Shown here: one piece after another, positions 25,226 through 31,775 of the stretch | Layout of the letters: each line of letters opens with the position of its first letter | Numbering within the stretch: the stretch's first letter is position 1 | DNA from: CAYVQE01 sp964633205 | Lineage (GTDB): Bacteria; Myxococcota; B64-G9 | Assembly (NCBI GenBank): GCA_964633205.1 | Contig: CAZWFN010000022.1 | Coordinates: 1-58,917, forward strand | Direction: 5' to 3' | DNA: 58,917 bases | Notes under the pieces: generated by a model | What the model was told of the DNA's origin: nothing | Databases searched by the model: none | The model's input: only the letters and a program-made list of their open reading frames with translations | Program-made: the position numbers and the translations under genes

Positions 25226-25876
25226 ATGCGTGCTGTGGCAATCGGAGTCTGGTGTCTGCTGCTGGGGCTGGCGGCCGCGCCGGCCGCGGCCGAGGCCGAG
25301 GCCATCGCCGGATTGGACCTGGGTGAGCCGGCGACCGAGGCCCTCCCGCCCGCCGAGCGGCCGGCAGCGGGCGCGCCCGCCTGTCTGATCCGGGAACCGT
25401 CGGCCGCCGAGTTGGTGCGCTCCGCCTGGGATTGGGCCGGCCTGGAGCCCGCCCGCGATCGCTCCTGGCGGTCGCGGGTGCGCTGGGCCGGCTGGTTGCC
25501 GCGGCTCAAAGGTGGCGTCGACTACGACATCGGCGACAGCTGGGACTACCGCTACGAGCCGGGCGAGCCGCGGGTGGACAAGCTGCGCCAGAACGATGGC
25601 TGGGGCTGGGACGTCGACGTGACCTTGGAGCTGGCCCGGCTGGTCTACTCCCGCGACGAGCTGGCGGTGGCCCGCGAGGAGCTGCGGCGTTCGGCGGCCC
25701 GGCGCGATCTGGCGGTGGAGCTGATCCGCCTGATCTACGCCCGGCGCGAGCTGCTGCGCCGGGGGCTGCCGCCGGCGGGCAGCAGCCAGCGGGGCGAACT
25801 CGACGAGCTGACCGCTTTGATCGACGCCTGGACCGGCGGTCGATTCACCGATCGCTGGTGCGGGAGGCGGTCATGA
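25226..25876 (+). CDS. Exported protein of unknown function
   Basis: 216 residues from the ATG at 25226, which has AAAGGAGGT five bases upstream. A signal peptide ends near AAPAAAEAE. The mature part has a Trp/Arg-rich region (SWRSRVRWAGWLPRLKGG), alternating charged strands (DYDIGDSWDYRYEP) and an alpha-helical C-terminus. The helical part is rich in Arg/Glu (LARLVYSRDELAVAREELRR), as in proteins that associate with efflux or outer-membrane assemblies, but no family is recognised. It overlaps the lipoprotein gene at 25873 by four bases. The sigma-54 promoter suggests conditional, stress- or development-linked expression. Confidence 0.78.
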   Translation: MRAVAIGVWCLLLGLAAAPAAAEAEAIAGLDLGEPATEALPPAERPAAGAPACLIREPSAAELVRSAWDWAGLEPARDRSWRSRVRWAGWLPRLKGGVDYDIGDSWDYRYEPGEPRVDKLRQNDGWGWDVDVTLELARLVYSRDELAVAREELRRSAARRDLAVELIRLIYARRELLRRGLPPAGSSQRGELDELTALIDAWTGGRFTDRWCGRRS

Positions 25877-26925
25877 GGTCCTGGGGCGGTATTCTGTTGA
25901 CTCTGGGCCTGCTCGCCGGCTGCCAACCGGCCGCCCCGCCGGAGGTGGACATCGAGCCGCCCACGGTGCTGCGCTTCCGGCCGCAGGGCGACGCGATCGA
26001 CCCTGCCGCGGTGGTCGTGGTGCAGTTCAGCGAGCCGGTGCAGCCCGATGCGGTTGTCGAGCCGCTGGTGGTGGTCATCGAGGAGTCTCTGGTCGACGGC
26101 GATTTCCTGGACGATTTCGACCGTCCCCCGCTGGCCGCCAAGCGGGCCGATGGGCCGGTGGCCTGCGACATCGAGGTCGACATGCAGGGCGGCCGGCTGA
26201 CGCTGCTGCCGCGCACGTCCTTGTCGCCGGACACCGCTTACCTGGTCGTGGTATCGGCGGCGGTGCGCGACCTGAGCGGCAATCCCCTGGTGGCCGAGGT
26301 CGAGGTCGATGAGCGCGGCCGGGCGGTGGGCGCCCAGACGCACGCCATCCACCGCTTCCGGACCGGACGGGCCGGTGGGCCGGCCGACGATCCAGTCGAC
26401 GATGATCCGCCCGACGACCCAGCGGCGGCCGCCCGGGTGGTCTTCAGCGAGATACTGGCCAACCCGGCCGGCGAGGAGAGCCAGGGCGAGTACGTCGAGC
26501 TGGTCAACCTGGGTCCGGCAGCGGTCGATCTCGGCGGCTGGTTGCTGACCGACTCCGGCCTGGCCGGCGAGGGAGATCCGCTGTCCGCCTGCGATGGCGG
26601 AGCCGACGCCGTGCTGCCGGTGGACGGCGTGGCCGTGGTGGGGGGTCTGGATCTGCGGCCGCCGCCGGAGATGCCCGCTGCGGCGCGGTTGCTGTGCACC
26701 GATCGCGCCAGCCTGACCAGCCGCGGCTTGCGCAACGGCGGCGGCGAGATCCTGGTGCTCAGCGATGGCGCCGGGGTGGAGGTGGATCGCTATGGCGGCT
26801 GGGTCAACTTGAGCGAGCGCGAGGGCTGCTCGGCGGTGCGGCTCGATCTCGAGGCGCCCGACGGGCCGGACAACTGGGCGCCGCTGACGGCCGAGCCCTG
26901 CCGCAGCCCGGGCTGGGTGGAGTAG
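25873..26925 (+). CDS. Lipoprotein with bacterial Ig-like and lamin-tail domains
   Basis: 350 residues. The signal peptide ends in lipobox LLAGC. An Ig-like (Big_5-type) domain lies at about 30-165 (PPTVLRFRPQGDAIDP, QFSEPV, LSPDTAYLVVVS, VRDLSGNPL). After an Asp/Pro-rich linker, a lamin-tail domain spans about 190-345 (VVFSEILANPAGEESQGEYVEL, VDLGGWLLTDSG). Both domains mediate adhesion or surface display rather than catalysis. It overlaps the preceding exported-protein gene (ATGA), and CGGGAGG precedes the ATG, so the pair is a translationally coupled sigma-54 operon. Confidence 0.85.
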   Translation: MRSWGGILLTLGLLAGCQPAAPPEVDIEPPTVLRFRPQGDAIDPAAVVVVQFSEPVQPDAVVEPLVVVIEESLVDGDFLDDFDRPPLAAKRADGPVACDIEVDMQGGRLTLLPRTSLSPDTAYLVVVSAAVRDLSGNPLVAEVEVDERGRAVGAQTHAIHRFRTGRAGGPADDPVDDDPPDDPAAAARVVFSEILANPAGEESQGEYVELVNLGPAAVDLGGWLLTDSGLAGEGDPLSACDGGADAVLPVDGVAVVGGLDLRPPPEMPAAARLLCTDRASLTSRGLRNGGGEILVLSDGAGVEVDRYGGWVNLSEREGCSAVRLDLEAPDGPDNWAPLTAEPCRSPGWVE

Positions 26926-26977
26926 CCTGCGATGGCCCCGAGGGAACCGGTGGTCGGCCGAGAGGCTGGGCCGCCGA

Positions 26978-27289
26978 TCAGCGCAAGGCCCGCAGCACCT
27001 TGATGATGTCCTCCGGGTCCTGGGCCTCGATGCGGTAGCCGTTCGGGGTGGTCAGGCTCAGCTTGACCGGGGGGGCCTCGACCGGCAAGACCGCCCGCGG
27101 CGGCATGCTCGAATGCCGCTCGTGCGGACCCGGTCCATCGCCGCTGGCCAGCTCCCAGCGCCGCATGGTCATGTAGGTCACCCCGAGCTCCTTGGCTGCG
27201 GCTCGGGCTGTCTTGCCGGCTCGCCGGGCCATGTGGTACTGGTGCAGCAGCTCCTGCTTTTCGTCAGTCGAGTAGTGCTTGGCCATCAT
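26978..27289 (-). CDS. Orphan transposase-like HTH protein
   Basis: 103 residues. Residues about 8-50 form a helix-turn-helix of the Tnp/IS3- or IS66-orfA type (STDEKQELLHQYHMARRAGK, AAKELGVTYMTMRRWE). The C-terminus (LTTPNGYRIEAQDPEDIIKVLRALR) resembles the tail of IS66-type small proteins. No transposase catalytic gene or terminal inverted repeats are near, so it is either a remnant or a DNA-binding protein recruited as a regulator. It has its own AT-rich promoter (27339-27367) and a GGAG ribosome site, which argues for expression. It does not overlap its neighbours. Confidence 0.75.
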   Translation of the reverse strand: MMAKHYSTDEKQELLHQYHMARRAGKTARAAAKELGVTYMTMRRWELASGDGPGPHERHSSMPPRAVLPVEAPPVKLSLTTPNGYRIEAQDPEDIIKVLRALR

Positions 27290-27338
27290 CTCGTCTCCGT
27301 GTCCGCTTCGCGACTCAAAAGAACCCCGTCGCTGTCCT

Positions 27339-27367
27339 TTTTAACATTTTGTAATATATCCGTGCAA
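27339..27367 (-). promoter_or_regulatory. AT-rich promoter of the orphan HTH gene
   Basis: On the minus strand TTGCAC, a 17-base spacer and TTAAAA, within the most AT-rich patch of the region (27320-27400). The patch also holds the 3' flank of the response-regulator gene ending at 27401, with an A/T run that may help terminate it. Confidence 0.4.
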
Positions 27368-27400
27368 GGCTCTGAAGTAAAGAAAAAAATTCCTGGCGGA

Positions 27401-28096
27401 TCACGGGCCCAGCTGGTAGCCGATGCCGTGGATGGAGCGGATGACGCGACCGGACTGGCCATTGCATTCCAGCTTGCGGCGCAGCCGATGGATCAGCACA
27501 TCGACACTGCGATCTCCACCGGTGGCCTCGCGGCCGATGGCCGCGGCCAGCTCGCTGCGGCTGCACGGCCGTCCAGCGCAGCAGGCCAGTTGCCACAGCG
27601 CGTCGAACTCGGCCGCCGTCAGATCCAGGTCGGCCTCGCGGAAGGAGGCGCCGCGATTGGACCGGTCGATGGTCAGCGCTCCCACCTCCAGCCGTTGCAG
27701 CTCGCCGGTCGGCTCGTCGAGCCGCCGCAACAGGGCCTTGATGCGCGCCATCAACACGTCCAGCTCGGCGGGCTTGACCACGAAGTCATCGCCGCCGATT
27801 TCCAGGCCCCGGATCTGATCGCGGTTGGAGGTGGCCATGGCGGTCAAAAACAGAATGCGCCCCCGGTAGCCAGGGCGTACCCGGCGGCAGACCTCGTAGC
27901 CGTCGATGGTGGGCAGGCCGACGTCGAGTACCACCAGATCGGGTTGTTCGGTGAGGATTCGTTCGGCAGCCCTCTGCCCGTCCGTCTCCACGCCGGTGGT
28001 CAGGCCGAGCTCGCGTTCGATGCGCATCCGGAGCGTAGCGGCGAATTCGACGCGATCCTCGACCACCAGTACGCGAGGCGGTTGGTCGGCGGACAT
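27401..28096 (-). CDS. OmpR-family response regulator
   Basis: 231 residues. The receiver domain spans about 8-120, with acidic residues in VLVVEDR, phosphoacceptor D in LVVLDVGLPTIDGY, LFLTAMAT and the Lys in VVKPAE. The winged-helix DNA-binding domain spans about 135-230 (LDLTAAEFDALWQLA, SVDVLIHRLRRKLE, VIRSIHGIGYQL). No partner histidine kinase is adjacent. A perfect 6-6-6 inverted repeat lies at 28117-28134, just upstream of its start, and could be an autoregulatory operator. Its targets are unknown. Confidence 0.92.
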   Translation of the reverse strand: MSADQPPRVLVVEDRVEFAATLRMRIERELGLTTGVETDGQRAAERILTEQPDLVVLDVGLPTIDGYEVCRRVRPGYRGRILFLTAMATSNRDQIRGLEIGGDDFVVKPAELDVLMARIKALLRRLDEPTGELQRLEVGALTIDRSNRGASFREADLDLTAAEFDALWQLACCAGRPCSRSELAAAIGREATGGDRSVDVLIHRLRRKLECNGQSGRVIRSIHGIGYQLGP

Positions 28097-28116
28097 CGCC
28101 TCCCCTCCGTTGCGAA

Positions 28117-28134
28117 CGAATCGGATCGGATTCG
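28117..28134. promoter_or_regulatory. Inverted repeat upstream of the OmpR-type regulator (possible operator)
   Basis: CGAATC-GGATCG-GATTCG is an 18-base inverted repeat about 20 bases before the start codon at 28096. It resembles no known operator by eye. A regulatory role is inferred from position only. Confidence 0.3.
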
Positions 28135-28166
28135 AACCGGGTGACCCGGGTGCTGCGACACCTTGG

Positions 28167-28550
28167 CTACTTTGCCAACAGGTCGCGCACGCGGTTTGCC
28201 AATACCTCGAATGAAAAGGGCTTGTCCAAGTGGTCGTCGGCGCCCACCACCGGAGCGGTGGCGTCGTTGACCGCCTCGCCGATACCCGACAACATCAGTA
28301 GCTTGACCCCGGCGTACTGATCGCGCTCGCGGATGTACTTGGCCACTTCCCAGCCGGACAGCCGCGGCATCATGATGTCCAGGATGACCAGCTCGGGTTG
28401 CTCGACCAAGAAGGTCTCCAGCGCCTGCTCGCCGTCCGCGGCCTGGAACAGCTGGGCGCTCACCGGCCGCAGGGCCGCCTCGACCATCTTGAGCACCTCG
28501 GGATCGTCATCTGCGATCAGGATCTTGGGCAGAGCGCTCGTCTCGGCCAT
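28167..28550 (-). CDS. Single-domain response regulator
   Basis: 127 residues, nearly all receiver domain: ILIADDDPEVLKM, phosphoacceptor D in LVILDIMMPRLSGWE, LMLSGIGE and the Lys in LDKPFSFE. With no output domain it would act as a phosphotransfer intermediate or through protein contacts, as with CheY-like proteins. It lies 70 bases upstream of the OmpR-type regulator on the same strand and is divergent from the receiver-DUF4388 gene. GGAGG precedes the ATG. Confidence 0.93.
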   Translation of the reverse strand: MAETSALPKILIADDDPEVLKMVEAALRPVSAQLFQAADGEQALETFLVEQPELVILDIMMPRLSGWEVAKYIRERDQYAGVKLLMLSGIGEAVNDATAPVVGADDHLDKPFSFEVLANRVRDLLAK

Positions 28551-28577
28551 TCTTCATGCCTCCTGGGTGTCGTCCCT

Positions 28578-28606
28578 ACGATAGCCCCACCGGTTCAGAA
28601 ACGCAA
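28578..28606 (-). promoter_or_regulatory. Promoter of the single-domain response regulator gene
   Basis: On the minus strand TTGCGT, a 17-base spacer and TATCGT. Start predicted about 20 bases before GGAGG and the ATG at 28550. Confidence 0.5.
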
Positions 28607-28618
28607 GCGGCACAGGGA

Positions 28619-28679
28619 CCAGGTCGCCCAGCACTATCTGGCGGATCTCCCAGATCGCGGCCGAGGTGGGAAATCAGGG
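28619..28679 (-). repeat. 61-base short form of the dispersed repeat
   Basis: Read on the minus strand it begins CCCTGATTTCCCACCTC, continues GGCCGCGATCT, then passes directly into GGGAGATCCGCCAGA and ends CCTGG. This matches the left end of the 220-bp repeat joined to its right end at CGATCT, with the 150-160 bp centre missing. It lies between divergent promoters of two response regulator genes. Confidence 0.6.
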
Positions 28680-28702
28680 GGTGCCACGATCTGCTCCGGT
28701 GG

Positions 28703-28731
28703 TTGCGCATGCAGCGCAGCGGGGCTATCCT
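28703..28731 (+). promoter_or_regulatory. Promoter predicting a leaderless mRNA for the receiver-DUF4388 gene
   Basis: TTGCGC, a 17-base spacer and TATCCT are followed by seven bases and the ATG at 28739. No Shine-Dalgarno sequence is present. Confidence 0.5.
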
Positions 28732-28738
28732 CGATGGC

Positions 28739-29446
28739 ATGGTTGCGGAGCTCGAGAACAAGCTGGTCCTGCTGGTCGAGGACGACGAGCAATTGTTGGC
28801 CGGCATGCAGGCCTGGCTGCGCGACAACCAGTATGGCTACGCCGTCATGGCCGCCCGTGACGGCGAACAGGCGCTGGCGGTGATCGAGCGCTACCGGCCG
28901 GACCTGGTCATCTCCGATCTGCGCCTGCCGGTCATGGACGGCCTGCAACTCCTGCTGGCCTGCCGGCGCCGCTGGCCCGAGCTGCGCTTCGTGGTCATGA
29001 GCGCCTTCGGCACGCCCGACCTGGAAGAGCGTTCGCGCCGCAGCGGGGCGGTGCGCTTTCTGCACAAACCGATCGATATGCCGGCGTTGGAACAGACCAT
29101 CGCCGAGGTGCTGCAGCAGGAATCCGACGAACCCCGTTCGGGCTTCGTGCACGGCATCTCGGTGCCCGGCTTCGTGCAGCTGCTGAGCGTGGAGCGCAAG
29201 ACCGTCACCCTCGCGCTGCGGCGTCCGGGCGCCGAGCCGGGAATGCTCTACTTGGACGATGGCGCGCTGGTCCACGCCAGCCATGCCGGCCAGCAGGGGG
29301 AGCCGGCGGCCCTGGCGCTGCTGGCCTGGGAAGACGCCGAGATGGAGATCGACGAGCAGGCGCGCGCCCCGGAGCGGACCATCAGCCAGAGTTTGACGGG
29401 GCTGATCATGGAAGCGGTGCGCCTGCGCGACGAAGCCGGCCGCTGA
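28739..29446 (+). CDS. Response regulator with DUF4388 (PATAN-type) output domain
   Basis: 235 residues. The receiver domain spans about 5-125 (VLLVEDDEQLLAG, D in LVISDLRLPVMDGLQ, VVMSAFG, Lys in FLHKPIDM). Residues about 135-235 form a DUF4388 module (GFVQLLSVERKTVTLAL, GMLYLDDGALVHA, ALALLAWEDAEMEID). DUF4388 regulators are common in this group and act by protein interaction rather than DNA binding. The frame extends upstream to 28556, but that region holds the repeat and the promoter. The ATG at 28739 follows a TATCCT element by seven bases. It converges on the MXAN_5187-type gene. Confidence 0.9.
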   Translation: MVAELENKLVLLVEDDEQLLAGMQAWLRDNQYGYAVMAARDGEQALAVIERYRPDLVISDLRLPVMDGLQLLLACRRRWPELRFVVMSAFGTPDLEERSRRSGAVRFLHKPIDMPALEQTIAEVLQQESDEPRSGFVHGISVPGFVQLLSVERKTVTLALRRPGAEPGMLYLDDGALVHASHAGQQGEPAALALLAWEDAEMEIDEQARAPERTISQSLTGLIMEAVRLRDEAGR

Positions 29447-29464
29447 CCGTTCAGGCGCCGGCGG

Positions 29465-30079
29465 TCACTTGGGTACGGCCTTGAGCACGGCCTTGCCGCC
29501 CTTGATGACCACCTTGAACTCGACCTTCTTGCAGCCGTATTGCTTCTGGATCGAGGGCACCTGCTTGCGCAGCGATTTGGCCAGGGCCTCGCGGGTCAGC
29601 CCCTTGGTGTTTTCCTTGCAGCGGCGTTTGGCCATGACATAGGCGTTGTAGATCGCGTTGACGTTGTCGTCGGAAAGGCTGGCCGCCGGCGTCCGGGCCG
29701 GTCTGGGGGCCGGACGCTCCGATTTTTCTTCTTCTGCCTGCTCGATATCGCTGCGCAGCTTGGCACGGTAGCGCGCCTTGGCCACATCGCGGTGGTAGGT
29801 GCCTTCCTCCATCTGGCGCAACACCCGGTTCCAGTAGGTGTCGTAGCTGCTGAACCTGGCCACCAGCTGGTTGATGCGGAACCGCAGCTCGGTGTTGCGC
29901 ACCTTGGTGGTCCGCAGAATCATCACCCGGCGCTTGATGGCATCGCGCTTCTGGGTGGGGGGCTGGCGTTCGATGCCCTGGAAGTACATCTCGAACATGG
30001 TGCGCAGGCTGTCGGTCTCCTTCTCCACCGCCTGGATCTCGGACTCGAGTTCCTTGGCTTCCTGGTTGAGCTGGGCCAT
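29465..30079 (-). CDS. MXAN_5187 C-terminal-domain-like coiled-coil protein
   Basis: 204 residues. A leading coiled coil (residues 1-35) continues into a conserved-looking helical domain: MYFQGIERQPPTQKR, RINQLVARFSSYDTYWNRVL and RQMEEGTYHRD. This pattern matches the C-terminal domain named after Myxococcus MXAN_5187 as I recall it. An Arg/Pro linker precedes a second domain (NVNAIYNAYVMAKRRCKENT, then FKVVIKGGKAVLKAVPK). No signal peptide is present, so it is cytoplasmic. Role unknown. The frame extends upstream to 30178, but a TACAAC element sits six bases before the ATG at 30079, suggesting a leaderless mRNA. Confidence 0.82.
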   Translation of the reverse strand: MAQLNQEAKELESEIQAVEKETDSLRTMFEMYFQGIERQPPTQKRDAIKRRVMILRTTKVRNTELRFRINQLVARFSSYDTYWNRVLRQMEEGTYHRDVAKARYRAKLRSDIEQAEEEKSERPAPRPARTPAASLSDDNVNAIYNAYVMAKRRCKENTKGLTREALAKSLRKQVPSIQKQYGCKKVEFKVVIKGGKAVLKAVPK

Positions 30080-30085
30080 GCCCCG

Positions 30086-30115
30086 GTTGTACCACCTCGG
30101 ACCGAAGGGCGGCAA
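30086..30115 (-). promoter_or_regulatory. Promoter predicting a leaderless mRNA for the MXAN_5187-like gene
   Basis: On the minus strand TTGCCG, an 18-base spacer and TACAAC, then six bases to the ATG at 30079. The remaining intergenic sequence to 30181 is unassigned; beyond it lies the 220-bp repeat. Confidence 0.4.
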
Positions 30116-30181
30116 GCGCGGCTTACCACAGGGGTGGCCCATTGACATGCCGCCGGGGCGTGGGCAAGCTGGCCCCATGCG

Positions 30182-30401
30182 CCCTGATTTCCCACCTCAG
30201 CCGCGATCTCTGCGGACCGAGGACCGCTCGCGATGCTCGCAGGCCCGGCTTCGCCGTCAGACCGGCGGATTCAATGCTCCGCGGTTTTTGCGGTCCCGCC
30301 AGGGGCGACGTAGATGACTACGACTCCGCTTGAATCCGCCGTTCTTCCTTGACCTCGCGACCGATCTGGGAAATCAGCCATATATTGGTGGGAGATCCTG
30401 G
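30182..30401 (+). repeat. Dispersed 220-bp structured repeat, copy A
   Basis: 220 bp, about 95% identical (roughly 11 mismatches by eye) to the inverted copy at 44516-44735. The outer ends are partial inverted repeats (CTGATTTCCCA at the left; TGGGAAATCAG near the right). Inside, GGCGGATTCAA (30264-30274) and TTGAATCCGCC (30330-30340) are perfect complements flanking GTAG-ATGA-CTAC. CGATCT occurs on both sides of the centre, as a target duplication would. Short open frames across it are not credible proteins. Its right end supplies the GGGAG ribosome site for the gene starting at 30402. Confidence 0.85.
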
Positions 30402-31568
30402 ATGCGCTCGTGGAAAGGATGGTGCCTCGCGCTCGCCTGGCTGTCGCTGGCCGGGGGTGCTGCGGCTGGCGATGGCGGCCTGCCGACGGCCGACGGCGAG
30501 GTGCCGGCGGCGGCCCAGCTGTACCACCGGGCCCGCGCCGTGGCCCGCGCCGGCCAGCTCGAGGAGGCCCTGCGGCTGCTGCGCCAGATCGACACCCGCT
30601 GGCCACAATCCGCCTTCGCCGATGAAGCGCTGGCCGAACGGGCGCGGCTGTGGGAGCAACGGCTGGAGCGGCCCGAGCGCGCCCTGGCGCTGTGGCGCGA
30701 GCTGCTCGAGCGCTTTCCGGCAGGCCGGCCGAGCCGCCGCGCCCGGGCGCGCGTCGCCTACCTGGAACGGCACCTGGATGGCGGCGAAGCGCTGCTGGCG
30801 CGTTACCAGAAGCTCAAACGCCAGGCCTTGGAGATGGAGCCGGCCCGGGCCGCCGGGCGGATCGAGGCCTTGTTGGCCGAGGCGCCCGAATTCTCGTTGC
30901 GGGCCGAAGGGGCCTTGTACGCGGCCGGCTTGTGGCGCCGCGCTGGCCAGCCCGCCCGGGCCCGGGCCCTGCTGGAGGCGCTGATCGCCGACCCGCCCGA
31001 CCGGCGGGCGGCCGGTCTGGCCCTGTCCGGGCTGGCCCAGATGGCCCGTGACCACGGCAAGCTGGATGTGGCCGAGCGGGCCTATCAGCGCATGGCGGTG
31101 CTCGGTGGCGACTGGGAGCGCACCGCCGATGAGGGCCGGCAGCTGCTGGCGGCCGAGCGGCGCAAGAGCAACCTGCGCTGGACGGCGCTGGCCATCTGGG
31201 CTGTGGCGCTGATCGGCTGCAGCCTGGCGCTCGGCCGGCAGCTGGCCCGCGGCCGCTTGGCCTGGCGCCAATTGTGGCCGCCACCGCTCGAAGCCATCGT
31301 CTATCTGGTGCTGATGGGTGGGCTGCTGGCGCTGGTCTGGGGTCGGGCCAACGAAGCCACGGCGGCGCTGGCCTGGATGACCGGCCTGTTCGCCCCCTGC
31401 CTGCTGGTCGGGGGCTGGTTGCAGCGATCACGGCCGCTGGGGCTGGGCGGTGCGCTGGTGTTTTCGCTGGTCGGCGCCCTGCTGGGTCTGGTTTGTGTCT
31501 ACGCCGCGGTCGACCTGGCCGGAATGGTCGATCAGGTCCTGCATACACTGCGGTTCGGCGTCAACTGA
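30402..31568 (+). CDS. TPR-type membrane protein heading the radical SAM cassette
   Basis: 388 residues. A signal peptide (WCLALAWLSLAGGAAAG) is followed by tetratricopeptide-like helices from about 30 to 240 (AAQLYHRARAVARAGQLEEA, ERALALWRELLERFPAGRPS, ARALLEALIADPPDRRAA). The C-terminal third has four or five hydrophobic segments. The periplasmic TPR part probably binds partners. No enzyme motif is seen. The gene lies 12 bases before the 64-aa peptide gene and in one run with the radical SAM gene, so it may present, export or anchor the peptide. The start is the ATG at 30402, just outside the repeat, with GGGAG upstream. Confidence 0.8.
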   Translation: MRSWKGWCLALAWLSLAGGAAAGDGGLPTADGEVPAAAQLYHRARAVARAGQLEEALRLLRQIDTRWPQSAFADEALAERARLWEQRLERPERALALWRELLERFPAGRPSRRARARVAYLERHLDGGEALLARYQKLKRQALEMEPARAAGRIEALLAEAPEFSLRAEGALYAAGLWRRAGQPARARALLEALIADPPDRRAAGLALSGLAQMARDHGKLDVAERAYQRMAVLGGDWERTADEGRQLLAAERRKSNLRWTALAIWAVALIGCSLALGRQLARGRLAWRQLWPPPLEAIVYLVLMGGLLALVWGRANEATAALAWMTGLFAPCLLVGGWLQRSRPLGLGGALVFSLVGALLGLVCVYAAVDLAGMVDQVLHTLRFGVN

Positions 31569-31580
31569 AGGACGGGAAAG

Positions 31581-31775
31581 ATGACACACGAGAACCACCG
31601 GCGCCATGGACGCGGCCGCGTGCTGGCCATCAAGACCGGCTCCAACCCCAACTCGTCATCGCTCGGAGTCGACGTGACCCTGTTGCTCGGTGCCGGTGCG
31701 GCGGTCGGTTTGCTCTGTGCGCTGGGCGGCGGCCTGGTGCGCTGGGCCTGGCGCCGCCGGGATCGGATGAAATGA
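31581..31775 (+). CDS. 64-aa membrane peptide, candidate radical SAM substrate
   Basis: The basic N-terminus (residues 4-13, His/Arg-rich) leads to AIKTGSNPNSSSLG (16-29), then a hydrophobic Gly/Ala/Leu segment (about 32-53) and a terminal WAWRRRDRMK. AAGGA precedes the ATG by eight bases. Its stop overlaps the start of a radical SAM-SPASM enzyme gene, and most such enzymes with an adjacent short ORF modify a ribosomally made peptide. The NPNSSS stretch is a plausible modification or cleavage site; C46 is in the membrane segment. Function is inferred from context only. It could instead be a small structural membrane protein. Confidence 0.7.
   Translation: MTHENHRRHGRGRVLAIKTGSNPNSSSLGVDVTLLLGAGAAVGLLCALGGGLVRWAWRRRDRMK

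Noticed and set aside
28125..28142. tRNA T-loop-like GGTTCGAATCC on the minus strand
   Set aside because: The flanking bases do not form a T stem, and no acceptor or anticodon stem can be built around it.
30330..30401. Short frame starting MNPPFFLDLATDLGNQP that enters the TPR gene
   Set aside because: The same frame appears in the repeat at 44516-44587, so it reflects the repeat rather than a protein; the ATG at 30402 has a better ribosome site and a clean signal peptide.
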